Origin: Alphaproteobacteria bacterium
GTDB taxonomy: Bacteria; Pseudomonadota; Alphaproteobacteria; Elsterales; Elsteraceae
Reading direction: 5' to 3'
DNA length: 6,015 nt
NCBI GenBank assembly: GCA_013297545.1
Contig: JAAFHH010000209.1
Location: 1 to 6,015, forward strand
The position numbers were made by a program, and so were the translations under genes. A model generated the notes under the pieces. It saw only the letters and a list, made by a program, of their open reading frames with translations. It was not told the DNA's origin and made no database searches. Each line of letters opens with the position of its first letter. Position 1 is the first letter of the stretch. Shown piece after piece: positions 1 through 5,659 of the stretch.

Positions 1-123
1 GGCTTCCACGTTCTTGCGCTGGGTGGCCAGGATCGATTCGATATCAACACCGGGCATCTTGAAGTCGGCCATCAGCTTCGACAGGTCCATGTCGAAGAAC
101 GGGTTGCTCATGGTTGCGGGCAT
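1..123 (-). CDS. Phasin family protein, N-terminal part (gene runs off the left edge)
   Basis: Phasins coat polyhydroxyalkanoate (PHA) storage granules in the cytoplasm and control their number and size. Only 41 codons are present, open to base 1. The protein starts MPATMSNPFFDMDLSKLMAD and continues with FKMPGVDIESILATQRKNVEA. The pattern NPFFDxDxxKxMxxFKxPGVDxxxxxxxQRKNxEA is what I know from the N-terminus of alphaproteobacterial phasins (phasin_2 type). Two in-frame ATGs are possible, at 123 and at 111. I prefer 123 because a GGAGG (minus strand, 133-129) lies 5 bases before it, whereas it is 17 bases from the inner ATG. The gene follows the TetR-type gene on the same strand after a gap of about 100 bases with its own candidate promoter and operator, so it is probably transcribed separately. 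Family assignment is fairly sure; the rest of the protein is not visible. Confidence 0.82.
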   Translation of the reverse strand, partial: MPATMSNPFFDMDLSKLMADFKMPGVDIESILATQRKNVEA

Positions 124-128
124 CGGGG

Positions 129-133
129 CCTCC
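129..133 (-). promoter_or_regulatory. Ribosome binding site of the phasin gene
   Basis: The minus strand reads GGAGG here, 5 bases before the ATG at 123. It is a near-perfect Shine-Dalgarno and is the reason for choosing the outer of two in-frame start codons. Confidence 0.7.
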
Positions 134-158
134 AGGGGATTGAGTAAGCGTGCGGTTA

Positions 159-173
159 TGTTGCACCGCAACA
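159..173. promoter_or_regulatory. Candidate PhaR-type operator in the phasin leader
   Basis: The bases TGTTGC-ACC-GCAACA form a perfect 6-bp inverted repeat around a 3-base centre. The core is TGC-N3-GCA. From memory, PhaR repressors of Paracoccus and Rhodobacter bind CTGC-N3/4-GCAG sites before phasin genes and release them when PHA appears; here the outer pair is T/A rather than C/G. The site lies 36 bases upstream of the phasin start and just downstream of the candidate promoter, a position suited to repression. A second inverted repeat, TGCGGT (151-156) with ACCGCA (165-170), overlaps it and could only form as an alternative structure. The repeat is seen directly; the PhaR role is inferred. 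Confidence 0.45.
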
Positions 174-182
174 ACAGCGCCG

Positions 183-212
183 GATGTAGGTGGCGAATCG
201 CAGGTCTGTCAA
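183..212 (-). promoter_or_regulatory. Candidate sigma-70 promoter of the phasin gene
   Basis: On the minus strand a perfect -35 box TTGACA (212-207) is followed, after 18 bases, by TACATC (188-183), a weak -10 box matching three of six consensus bases. Transcription would start near 176, giving a leader of about 50 bases that contains the TGC-N3-GCA palindrome. The -35 box is strong, but the -10 box is poor and the spacing is one base longer than ideal, so this is tentative. Confidence 0.35.
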
Positions 213-224
213 CCGTCCTGTAGT

Positions 225-779
225 CTAGGGTGCGGCGGGCACCAACAGGCTGCCGGCACTCTTCAGCGCCTGGTCCAACGCGGCCATGGTCTTTGGCAGA
301 TCCGCTGCATCGTCGGCGAGCCAGACCCGGAACACCCTGGCGTAGAGCGTGGCCAGTGCGAGCACGCGCAAGCTGCCCCGCACCCCATGGCGATCGATGC
401 GTGCGGCATCGAGCATCCAGGCTTGCGACACCGGCAGCGCAGTGGCCGCCGTCAGCACGGTCAACGGATCGCCACCGCGATCCCGCGCCCAGGCCTGCAG
501 GGCGGGCTTCGCTGGCGCCAGTGCGTCGAACCGCCGCATCAGCACATCGAACAGCCGGTCGCGCGGGCTTGACGGATCAGCCGGGTCGGTGCCGGCCAGC
601 ACCACCTGGTCCGCCCGCGCCATCACCCGGCACAGCACCGCGCCGGGGGTCGGAAACAACCGCCGCAGGTCGGCCAAGCCAACGCCGCTCGCGGTCGCAA
701 GCGCCGGGTAGGACCAGCGCCGCCACCCCGCGGTCGCAACACTGGCCAGCACGGCATCCAGGATCTCGTCATCAGTCAT
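225..779 (-). CDS. TetR/AcrR family transcriptional regulator
   Basis: A 184-residue protein of usual TetR length. The N-terminal part (about residues 3-55) fits the three-helix TetR DNA-binding domain: a first helix with DEILDAVLASVATAGW, then a helix-turn-helix around ALATASGVGLADLRRLFP (residues 27-43) and the customary following helix that begins near PGAVLCRVM. The remainder is alanine- and leucine-rich helix without a recognisable ligand signature. Its last third (ATLYARVFRVWLADDAADLP, residues 143-162) also recalls the fold of COQ9-like proteins, which are TetR relatives, but the intact N-terminal helix-turn-helix favours a regulator. The gene is divergent from the penicillin-binding protein gene and lies just upstream of the phasin gene on the same strand, so either could be a target; neither link is shown. 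No clear Shine-Dalgarno precedes the ATG. The effector is unknown. Confidence 0.75.
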   Translation of the reverse strand: MTDDEILDAVLASVATAGWRRWSYPALATASGVGLADLRRLFPTPGAVLCRVMARADQVVLAGTDPADPSSPRDRLFDVLMRRFDALAPAKPALQAWARDRGGDPLTVLTAATALPVSQAWMLDAARIDRHGVRGSLRVLALATLYARVFRVWLADDAADLPKTMAALDQALKSAGSLLVPAAP

Positions 780-866
780 GGTGGAGACATGGATCAGCGA
801 TGCGGCGAAGGCAAGGCAGTGCTACGAGACAAGACCGGCGTGGCTGCAATGTGCTACCCCGCCGCT
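780..866. promoter_or_regulatory. Divergent intergenic region between the TetR-type and penicillin-binding protein genes
   Basis: These 87 bases must hold the starts of both divergent genes if the penicillin-binding protein begins at 867. I see no convincing -35/-10 pair in either direction; the best is a minus-strand TTGTCT without a matching -10 box. No perfect operator-like palindrome stands out. The span could alternatively code for 26 extra N-terminal residues of the penicillin-binding protein, from an ATG at 789. Confidence 0.3.
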
Positions 867-2795
867 ATGCCGCCGCTCACTGTTGATCCAGCCGATCGCC
901 CGCCAGACCGTCGCCCGAAGCCTCAAGCCGCACGACCCGCTGCCGCCAAACCACCGGCACCGAGGCGATCGCGCTGGCGCTGGCTGCTTTGGCTCGCGGC
1001 AGCGGGGGTATGGAGTGGGATTGCCGGGATCGCGGTGCTGGCCTGGGTGTGGTTCACCCTGCCGCCGATCGATGACTTGGGATCGGACACCCGCCGCCCC
1101 GGCATCACCGTGCTGGCGAGCGATGGCACGGCGCTGGGCGCGTTCGGTGATCTCTATGGCGAGGTGCTGACGGTCGCCGAGCTGCCGCGTGCGGTGCCAG
1201 ACGCCCTGATCGCGATCGAGGACCGGCGCTTTCGCCAGCACTTCGGTGTCGACCCGATCGGGCTTACGCGTGCGGTCTTCGTCAACATCACGGCCGGACG
1301 CTTGGCGCAGGGTGGTTCGACCTTGACCCAGCAGGTCGCGAAGAACGTATTTCTGACACCTGAACGCAGCCTCACGCGCAAGCTGCAAGAACTGGTGTTG
1401 GCGCTGTGGCTGGAACGCCAGTTCACCAAGGACGAGATCCTGGCGATCTACTTGAACCGGGTCTATTTCGGCTCCGGCGCCTATGGCATCGACGGGGCGG
1501 CCCGGCGCTATTTCGCCAAGAGTGCGCGTCAGTTGGAGCTGCATGAGGCAGCCGTGCTGGCCGGTGTTCTGCGCGCGCCTGCCCGCCTGTCGCCCGCGCG
1601 CGATCCCGTGCGCTCGGCTGCCCGGGCAGCCGTCGTGCTGAACGCCATGGTCGCGACTGGTGCGATCGATGCCGCAACCGCCGAGCACGCCAAGCGCCAA
1701 CCGCTGCGGGTCGCGAGCGGGGGCGAGCGGCCGGGACGCTACTTCGCGGACTGGGTGGTCGACCAGCTGCCCGCCTACGTCGCGGTCGCCGGGCGGGATC
1801 TGGTGGTGACCACCACCCTCGACCCCGCACTGCAAGCACGCGCTGGCGCTGCGGTGAGCGAGGCGCTGGCCGCCGAAGGCGCGCGTCGGCAGGTTGATCA
1901 AGCCGCCTCCGTGGTGCTCGCCCCCGATGGCGCGGTGCTCGCCATGGTGGGGGGGCGGGACTACCAGGCATCCGCCTACAACCGGGCGACCCAGGCGCTG
2001 CGCCAGCCCGGATCGGCGTTCAAACTACCGGTCTATCTGGCAGCGCTGGAAGCGGGCGTCAGCGTGGACGACATGCGCGTCGATCAGCCGATCACCGTCG
2101 GCCGCTGGTCGCCGCAAAACTATGACGGCCGGTTCCGCGGCGCGATCAGTGTTGGCGATGCCTTCGCGCTGTCGGTCAACACGGTCGCGGTGCAGCTCGC
2201 CCGTCAGGTCGGCCAGCGCCGGGTCGTGCAGATGGCGCGGCGGATCGGCATCGCGGCGCGCTTGTCCGACGACCTCTCGATCGCGCTTGGCACCTCGGAG
2301 GTTGGCATTCTCGAACTCGCCGGTGCCTACGCCACGGTCGCCAGCGGCGGTGGGGCCGTCGTGCCCTACGCGATCCGCGAAGTGCGCGACCGGGCGGGCC
2401 AGATCCTCTGGCAGCGCCCACCGACGATGTTGGAGCCGGTGCTGCGGGCAGAACTCGCAGCCGGTGGCATGGCGTTGATGGCCGGGGTGGTCGACCGCGG
2501 CACCGGCCAAGCCGCCCGGCTGCCCGTGCCGGTCGCGGGCAAGACTGGCACGACGTCGGACTACCGTGACGCCTGGTTCATCGGGGTCGCCGGCGCGCCG
2601 GGGCAGCATCTGGTCGCTGCCGTCTGGGTTGGGAATGATGACAACCGGCCGATGCAGCGGGTGACCGGCGGTGATCTACCGGCCCGGCTGTTTCGGGCAA
2701 CCTTGCTGGACTGGGCGCGCCGCCAGCCAGCAGCGCCACCGGCAGCGCAGCCCCTGTCGCTACCGGCGGAGTTGTTCCAATCGTCCGACCGGTGA
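867..2795 (+). CDS. Class A penicillin-binding protein (bifunctional peptidoglycan glycosyltransferase/transpeptidase)
   Basis: This inner-membrane enzyme polymerises lipid II into glycan strands and cross-links their peptides. From ATG 867 it has 642 residues: a Pro/Arg-rich cytoplasmic tail, one membrane segment (about 38-64), a GT51 glycosyltransferase domain with EDRRF (catalytic Glu118), QGGSTLTQQ (148-156) and a later LNRVYFG motif, then a transpeptidase domain with SAFK (nucleophile Ser383), SVN (436-438) and KTGTT (559-563). All catalytic motifs are intact. The distance from Glu118 to Ser383, about 265 residues, leaves no room for the extra domain inserted in E. coli PBP1A, so it is a compact member. 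The frame opens earlier with ATGs at 789 and 849, but that stretch has atypical codons and would crowd the divergent gene; none of the starts has a good Shine-Dalgarno. Its 3' end overlaps the convergent MFS gene. Confidence 0.93.
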   Translation: MPPLTVDPADRPPDRRPKPQAARPAAAKPPAPRRSRWRWLLWLAAAGVWSGIAGIAVLAWVWFTLPPIDDLGSDTRRPGITVLASDGTALGAFGDLYGEVLTVAELPRAVPDALIAIEDRRFRQHFGVDPIGLTRAVFVNITAGRLAQGGSTLTQQVAKNVFLTPERSLTRKLQELVLALWLERQFTKDEILAIYLNRVYFGSGAYGIDGAARRYFAKSARQLELHEAAVLAGVLRAPARLSPARDPVRSAARAAVVLNAMVATGAIDAATAEHAKRQPLRVASGGERPGRYFADWVVDQLPAYVAVAGRDLVVTTTLDPALQARAGAAVSEALAAEGARRQVDQAASVVLAPDGAVLAMVGGRDYQASAYNRATQALRQPGSAFKLPVYLAALEAGVSVDDMRVDQPITVGRWSPQNYDGRFRGAISVGDAFALSVNTVAVQLARQVGQRRVVQMARRIGIAARLSDDLSIALGTSEVGILELAGAYATVASGGGAVVPYAIREVRDRAGQILWQRPPTMLEPVLRAELAAGGMALMAGVVDRGTGQAARLPVPVAGKTGTTSDYRDAWFIGVAGAPGQHLVAAVWVGNDDNRPMQRVTGGDLPARLFRATLLDWARRQPAAPPAAQPLSLPAELFQSSDR

Positions 2796-3977
2796 TCCGG
2801 CCAAGATCGCGGAGCGCACGGTCAGCGCCAGCACGCTCAGCATGGCGATCGCGCCGGCCATCACGACACCCTTCGTGTCCGCGATCGATGCCACACCCAG
2901 TCCAACGAGGGCCGCAAGGCAGCATTGGGTGAACCCCAGCACGGCAGACGCTGTGCCCGCCATGTGCGGGAACGGGCCGACCGCACTCGCCATCACGTTC
3001 GGCAAGAGCACCCCGCAGCCAATCATGAAGCCGGCCATTGCGAACACCTGTGCCCAGGGGCCGGCATCGATCAGCGCGAACACCCACATGGCCGCACCCG
3101 CGATGCTGTTCGCCGCCAAACCGAGAGTGACCATGCGGTCCATACCAACCCGTTGGGTGATGCGAGAGGACAGAAAGGCACCAAAGGAATAGCCAACCAC
3201 GATGGTCGCAAACATCAGGGCAAACTGGTCTGGATCGATGCCAAACCCATCGATCATCGTGTGGCTCGACAGCGAGATGAAACAGAACAGGCCAGCATAG
3301 CAGCCGGAGATCGCCAGCACATTGCCGACAAACACCGAATGACGCGCCAATTCCGCGACGTTGGCACTGAAGCGGCGGACATCGGTCGCGCGCGGGTCGC
3401 GCCGGGTATTGGTTTCTGGGATCGCCGTCACCGCGATCAGCATCGCGCCGCCGAACACGGCGAGCGCTAGAAAGATCGTCCGCCAGCCAGCGACCTCGAG
3501 CAATGCAGCCCCCGCGATCGGGCCGAGGGCGGGGGCGAGGCCCATCGCCATGGCGAGGATCGAGAGCAGCTTCGCCGCTTCTTGCGGTTCAAACAAATCC
3601 CGCACGATCGCCCGGCCAAGCACCGGGCCGGCGCAGGCACCAACCGCCTGCAGCACCCGGCACACCACCAGTACCTCAATCGAGGGGGCCATCGCGCAGG
3701 CAATGCTGGCGGCGGCAAAAATGCTGACCCCGATCAGCACCGCCGGCTTGCGACCAAACCGATCAGACAGCGGCCCGTAGAGCAATTGTGCGACGGCAAA
3801 CCCAACCAGGTAGGCGGACAAGGTCAGCTGCACGCCTGCCAGATCAGTTGCGAGATCGGCGCGGATCGTCGGCAAGGCGGGCAAGTACATGTCGGTGGAC
3901 AGCGGGCCGAATCCGGTCAGCAGCGCCAGCACAACGACCAGGAACCCCGATGCCTTCTTGGTGCCGTCTTGGCCCAT
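2760..3977 (-). CDS. Bcr/CflA-type multidrug efflux MFS transporter
   Basis: A 405-residue inner-membrane protein with about twelve hydrophobic segments, the normal size for a 12-helix drug:proton antiporter of the major facilitator superfamily. The first helix ends in STDMYLPALP (27-36), characteristic of the Bcr/CflA group. MFS motif A, GPLSDRFGRKP, lies at 68-78 between helices 2 and 3. It is followed by RVLQAVGACAGPVLGRAIVRD (107-127), also typical of this group, and by a GTASAVLG segment (341-348) in the second half. Substrates cannot be read from the sequence; Bcr/CflA members export bicyclomycin, chloramphenicol or sulfonamides, and some export metabolites. The start at 3977 is supported by GAGGT (minus strand, 3988-3984) 6 bases upstream. 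The gene has its own AT-rich upstream region and overlaps the convergent penicillin-binding protein gene by 36 bases at its 3' end. Confidence 0.9.
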   Translation of the reverse strand: MGQDGTKKASGFLVVVLALLTGFGPLSTDMYLPALPTIRADLATDLAGVQLTLSAYLVGFAVAQLLYGPLSDRFGRKPAVLIGVSIFAAASIACAMAPSIEVLVVCRVLQAVGACAGPVLGRAIVRDLFEPQEAAKLLSILAMAMGLAPALGPIAGAALLEVAGWRTIFLALAVFGGAMLIAVTAIPETNTRRDPRATDVRRFSANVAELARHSVFVGNVLAISGCYAGLFCFISLSSHTMIDGFGIDPDQFALMFATIVVGYSFGAFLSSRITQRVGMDRMVTLGLAANSIAGAAMWVFALIDAGPWAQVFAMAGFMIGCGVLLPNVMASAVGPFPHMAGTASAVLGFTQCCLAALVGLGVASIADTKGVVMAGAIAMLSVLALTVRSAILAGSPVGRLEQLRR

Positions 3978-4018
3978 GCCCCGACCTCGCCGCCGCGGGT
4001 ACCACCGCTTGAAAGCAA

Positions 4019-4047
4019 AGCCTAAAGCACATCAACTGGATAGACAA
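4019..4047 (-). promoter_or_regulatory. Weak candidate promoter of the MFS gene
   Basis: On the minus strand TTGTCT (4047-4042) is followed after 17 bases by TAGGCT (4024-4019). The spacing is ideal but the -10 box matches only three of six consensus positions. It would give a leader of about 35 bases before the MFS start. It sits at the edge of the AT-rich island, where a promoter for this gene is expected. Confidence 0.25.
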
Positions 4048-4057
4048 CCGAAAGCAG

Positions 4058-4094
4058 CTATTCATTTTGGAATAGAACACTTAATTACTATTCC
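4058..4094. repeat. Overlapping inverted repeats in the AT-rich island upstream of the MFS gene
   Basis: Three copies of one hexamer occur: CTATTC (4058-4063), its complement GAATAG (4070-4075), and CTATTC again (4088-4093). The middle copy can pair with either neighbour: a 6-bp stem with a 6-base loop on the left, or a 7-bp stem GGAATAG/CTATTCC (4069-4075 with 4088-4094) with a 12-base loop on the right. The bases around it are about 36% GC, far below the flanking genes. No T-run follows either stem on the minus strand, so it is not a standard intrinsic terminator for the upstream metalloprotein gene. A repressor operator for the MFS gene is more likely, but this is inference. Confidence 0.45.
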
Positions 4095-4097
4095 GTA

Positions 4098-4847
4098 TCA
4101 CACACCATAGCGCAACAGCTTAGCCCCATTGCGCTTTAACCAATCCCGCTCGCCCAAGCTGCTTGGACACAGCCGATCCACCACACGCCAGAATCTAACG
4201 GAATGGTTGAGTTCGATCAGGTGGGCGCATTCGTGTGCTACGACATAAGTCAACACGGCTGGAGGGGCGAGGATCAACCGCCACGAGAATGTCATGGTGC
4301 CGTCAGCCGAACAGCTGCCCCAACGCGATTTTGGATCGGTAATACGAATTCGCCCGGCAACTCGGTCCAGACTGGCGGCAAACCGGTCACGTTCCGGCGC
4401 AATCGTGCCGAGGGCTTCGGCGGCCAGCCAGCGGCGGATTTTGCGATCGAACAGGCCGGCATCCCCGGCGACCAGGATGCGGTCGCCCTCCCGGCGCACT
4501 CCGCTGCCCGTCAGGCTCGCATGTTCCAAGGTGGTAGGATTGCCGCGAAACGGGATCACCGAGCCTGGTGCGAACGCCACTTTCGGCGGTTGCGCCGCCA
4601 AGCGTTCGGCGAGCCAGCCGGCGTTGGCGGTCAGAAAATCCTCGACCTGTGCGCGCGCCGCGCGGGTTGGCACCACCACTTCGGGCGTGTCGTCGCTCGG
4701 GTGGATTCTGAGCGCCAAACGACGCGCGCGCGGGGAGATGCGCACGTCCACGCGCACGACGCCAATGTGAGTCGCGACCTCAAGCTGATCGCCCGACGCG
4801 AGGCGGCGGCGCACGCTAGATCTGGTAGAGAACAGCTGTCCGAACAT
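4098..4847 (-). CDS. YgjP/DUF45-type zinc metalloprotein (M48/SprT-like fold)
   Basis: A 249-residue soluble protein without a signal peptide. The C-terminal part shows the family signature: SRWGSCSADG (174-183), then the zinc site HECAH (205-209) with Glu206 as the presumed catalytic residue, and a third ligand His215 in LNHSVRFW. The N-terminal part (about 25-130) is a beta-rich region containing the usual ISPRARRLALRI segment. The family is annotated as metal-dependent hydrolase or M48/SprT-like metallopeptidase; the E. coli relative YgjP has been reported to act on nucleotides, so proteolysis should not be assumed. The start at 4847 lies 23 bases after the stop of the aldolase gene, suggesting one transcript. 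Only a weak CAGG precedes it, and the start codon sits in a 14-bp palindrome. The family assignment is firm; the cellular role is open. Confidence 0.88.
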   Translation of the reverse strand: MFGQLFSTRSSVRRRLASGDQLEVATHIGVVRVDVRISPRARRLALRIHPSDDTPEVVVPTRAARAQVEDFLTANAGWLAERLAAQPPKVAFAPGSVIPFRGNPTTLEHASLTGSGVRREGDRILVAGDAGLFDRKIRRWLAAEALGTIAPERDRFAASLDRVAGRIRITDPKSRWGSCSADGTMTFSWRLILAPPAVLTYVVAHECAHLIELNHSVRFWRVVDRLCPSSLGERDWLKRNGAKLLRYGV

Positions 4848-4870
4848 CCAGGCCTGGATAGCACACGCGC

Positions 4871-5659
4871 CTAGCGCGCGCGATAGCCGGGATCAATCCG
4901 GTCGAGCCGGCGCTTCAAGGCCGGCCATTCCCGCGCACCGGCCGGCATGCCGTCGGCTTCGAACTGGCGGGCCGTCAGCTCGCAGACATCATGCGGCGGC
5001 TCAATCAGCGGCAGGCCGGTTGCTTGGGCGGCGAGTTGCGCGCGGGCGGCCTTTTCCAGGTAGTAGAGCCGAATATACGCCTCCGCCACGGTCTCGCCGC
5101 AGGTCAGCACCCCGTGATTGTGCAGCACCATGGCGCGGTGGGACCCAAGCGATTGGGTCAAGCGCGCTTGTTCATCGGCCGCAAGCGCGATGCCCTCATA
5201 GGCGTGGTAAGCGATGCGGTTGTAGAAGCGCAGCGCATGCTGGCTCAAGGGGCGCAAGCCCTCCTGCAGCATAGACAGCGCCATGCCGGCGTCCGTGTGC
5301 AGGTGAATGACCGCATCGATCTCCGGCCGCGCCAGATGCACGGCGGCGTGGATCACGAATCCGGCGGCATTGATCCCGTGCGGCGGGTCACCAATCAGCC
5401 GGCCGGCACTGTCGATCTTGACGAGGTTGCCGGCGGTCACCTCGTCGAAGCCAAGGCCGAACGGGTTCAGCAAGAACCGGTCTGCCACCCCCGGCACCCG
5501 AGCCGAGAGGTGGGTGTAGATCACGTCATCCTGGCCCGCGAGCGCACACAGCCGGTAGGCCGCCGCCAAGTCCTCGCGCACACGCCACTCATCGTCCCCG
5601 ACCGGCTCCGCCGGCAGGGTAACACGAGCGAAATCGTGGGAGACCAGGCGGCCATCCAT
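4871..5659 (-). CDS. Class II aldolase/adducin family protein
   Basis: A 262-residue cytoplasmic protein of usual length. The zinc site of the fold is visible: HLH at 119-121 (VIHLHTDAG) and HNHG at 180-183 (His182 as third ligand), with the early THLSAR segment (49-54). Zinc aldolases of this fold, such as L-fuculose-phosphate aldolase, use a Glu shortly before the HxH. Here that region reads NAAGFVIHAAVH (97-108) without an obvious equivalent Glu, as in many adducin-like members, so retro-aldol chemistry is not certain; decarboxylation, epimerisation or an uncharacterised reaction on a hydroxy acid is possible. The ATG shares its A with the TGA of the TRAP permease gene (TGATG), so translation is probably coupled and the substrate is likely what the transporter brings in. 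No good Shine-Dalgarno precedes the start, which fits coupling. Confidence 0.88.
   Translation of the reverse strand: MDGRLVSHDFARVTLPAEPVGDDEWRVREDLAAAYRLCALAGQDDVIYTHLSARVPGVADRFLLNPFGLGFDEVTAGNLVKIDSAGRLIGDPPHGINAAGFVIHAAVHLARPEIDAVIHLHTDAGMALSMLQEGLRPLSQHALRFYNRIAYHAYEGIALAADEQARLTQSLGSHRAMVLHNHGVLTCGETVAEAYIRLYYLEKAARAQLAAQATGLPLIEPPHDVCELTARQFEADGMPAGAREWPALKRRLDRIDPGYRAR

Noticed and set aside
230..886. A 218-codon plus-strand frame opposite the TetR-type gene
   Set aside because: It is extremely rich in Arg, Pro and Ala with no domain, and the opposing frame has a clear helix-turn-helix.
822..1901. A 359-codon open frame on the minus strand opposite the penicillin-binding protein
   Set aside because: High GC leaves long stop-free frames opposite real genes. 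This one has no family motif, is rich in Arg, Gln and His as expected of a shadow, and the plus-strand frame carries all the catalytic motifs of a known enzyme.
3844..4080. A 78-codon minus-strand frame spanning the AT-rich island and the start of the MFS gene
   Set aside because: Most of it is the MFS gene read in another frame, and the upstream part has no ribosome site or family resemblance.
4058..4094. Intrinsic terminator for the metalloprotein gene
   Set aside because: Both possible stems are AT-rich and short, and no run of T follows on the minus strand.
4866..4878. Small GC hairpin (CGCGC-CTA-GCGCG) at the stop of the aldolase gene
   Set aside because: The stem is only 5 bp with a 3-base loop and no T-run, so it is not a terminator; simple GC-rich sequence explains it.
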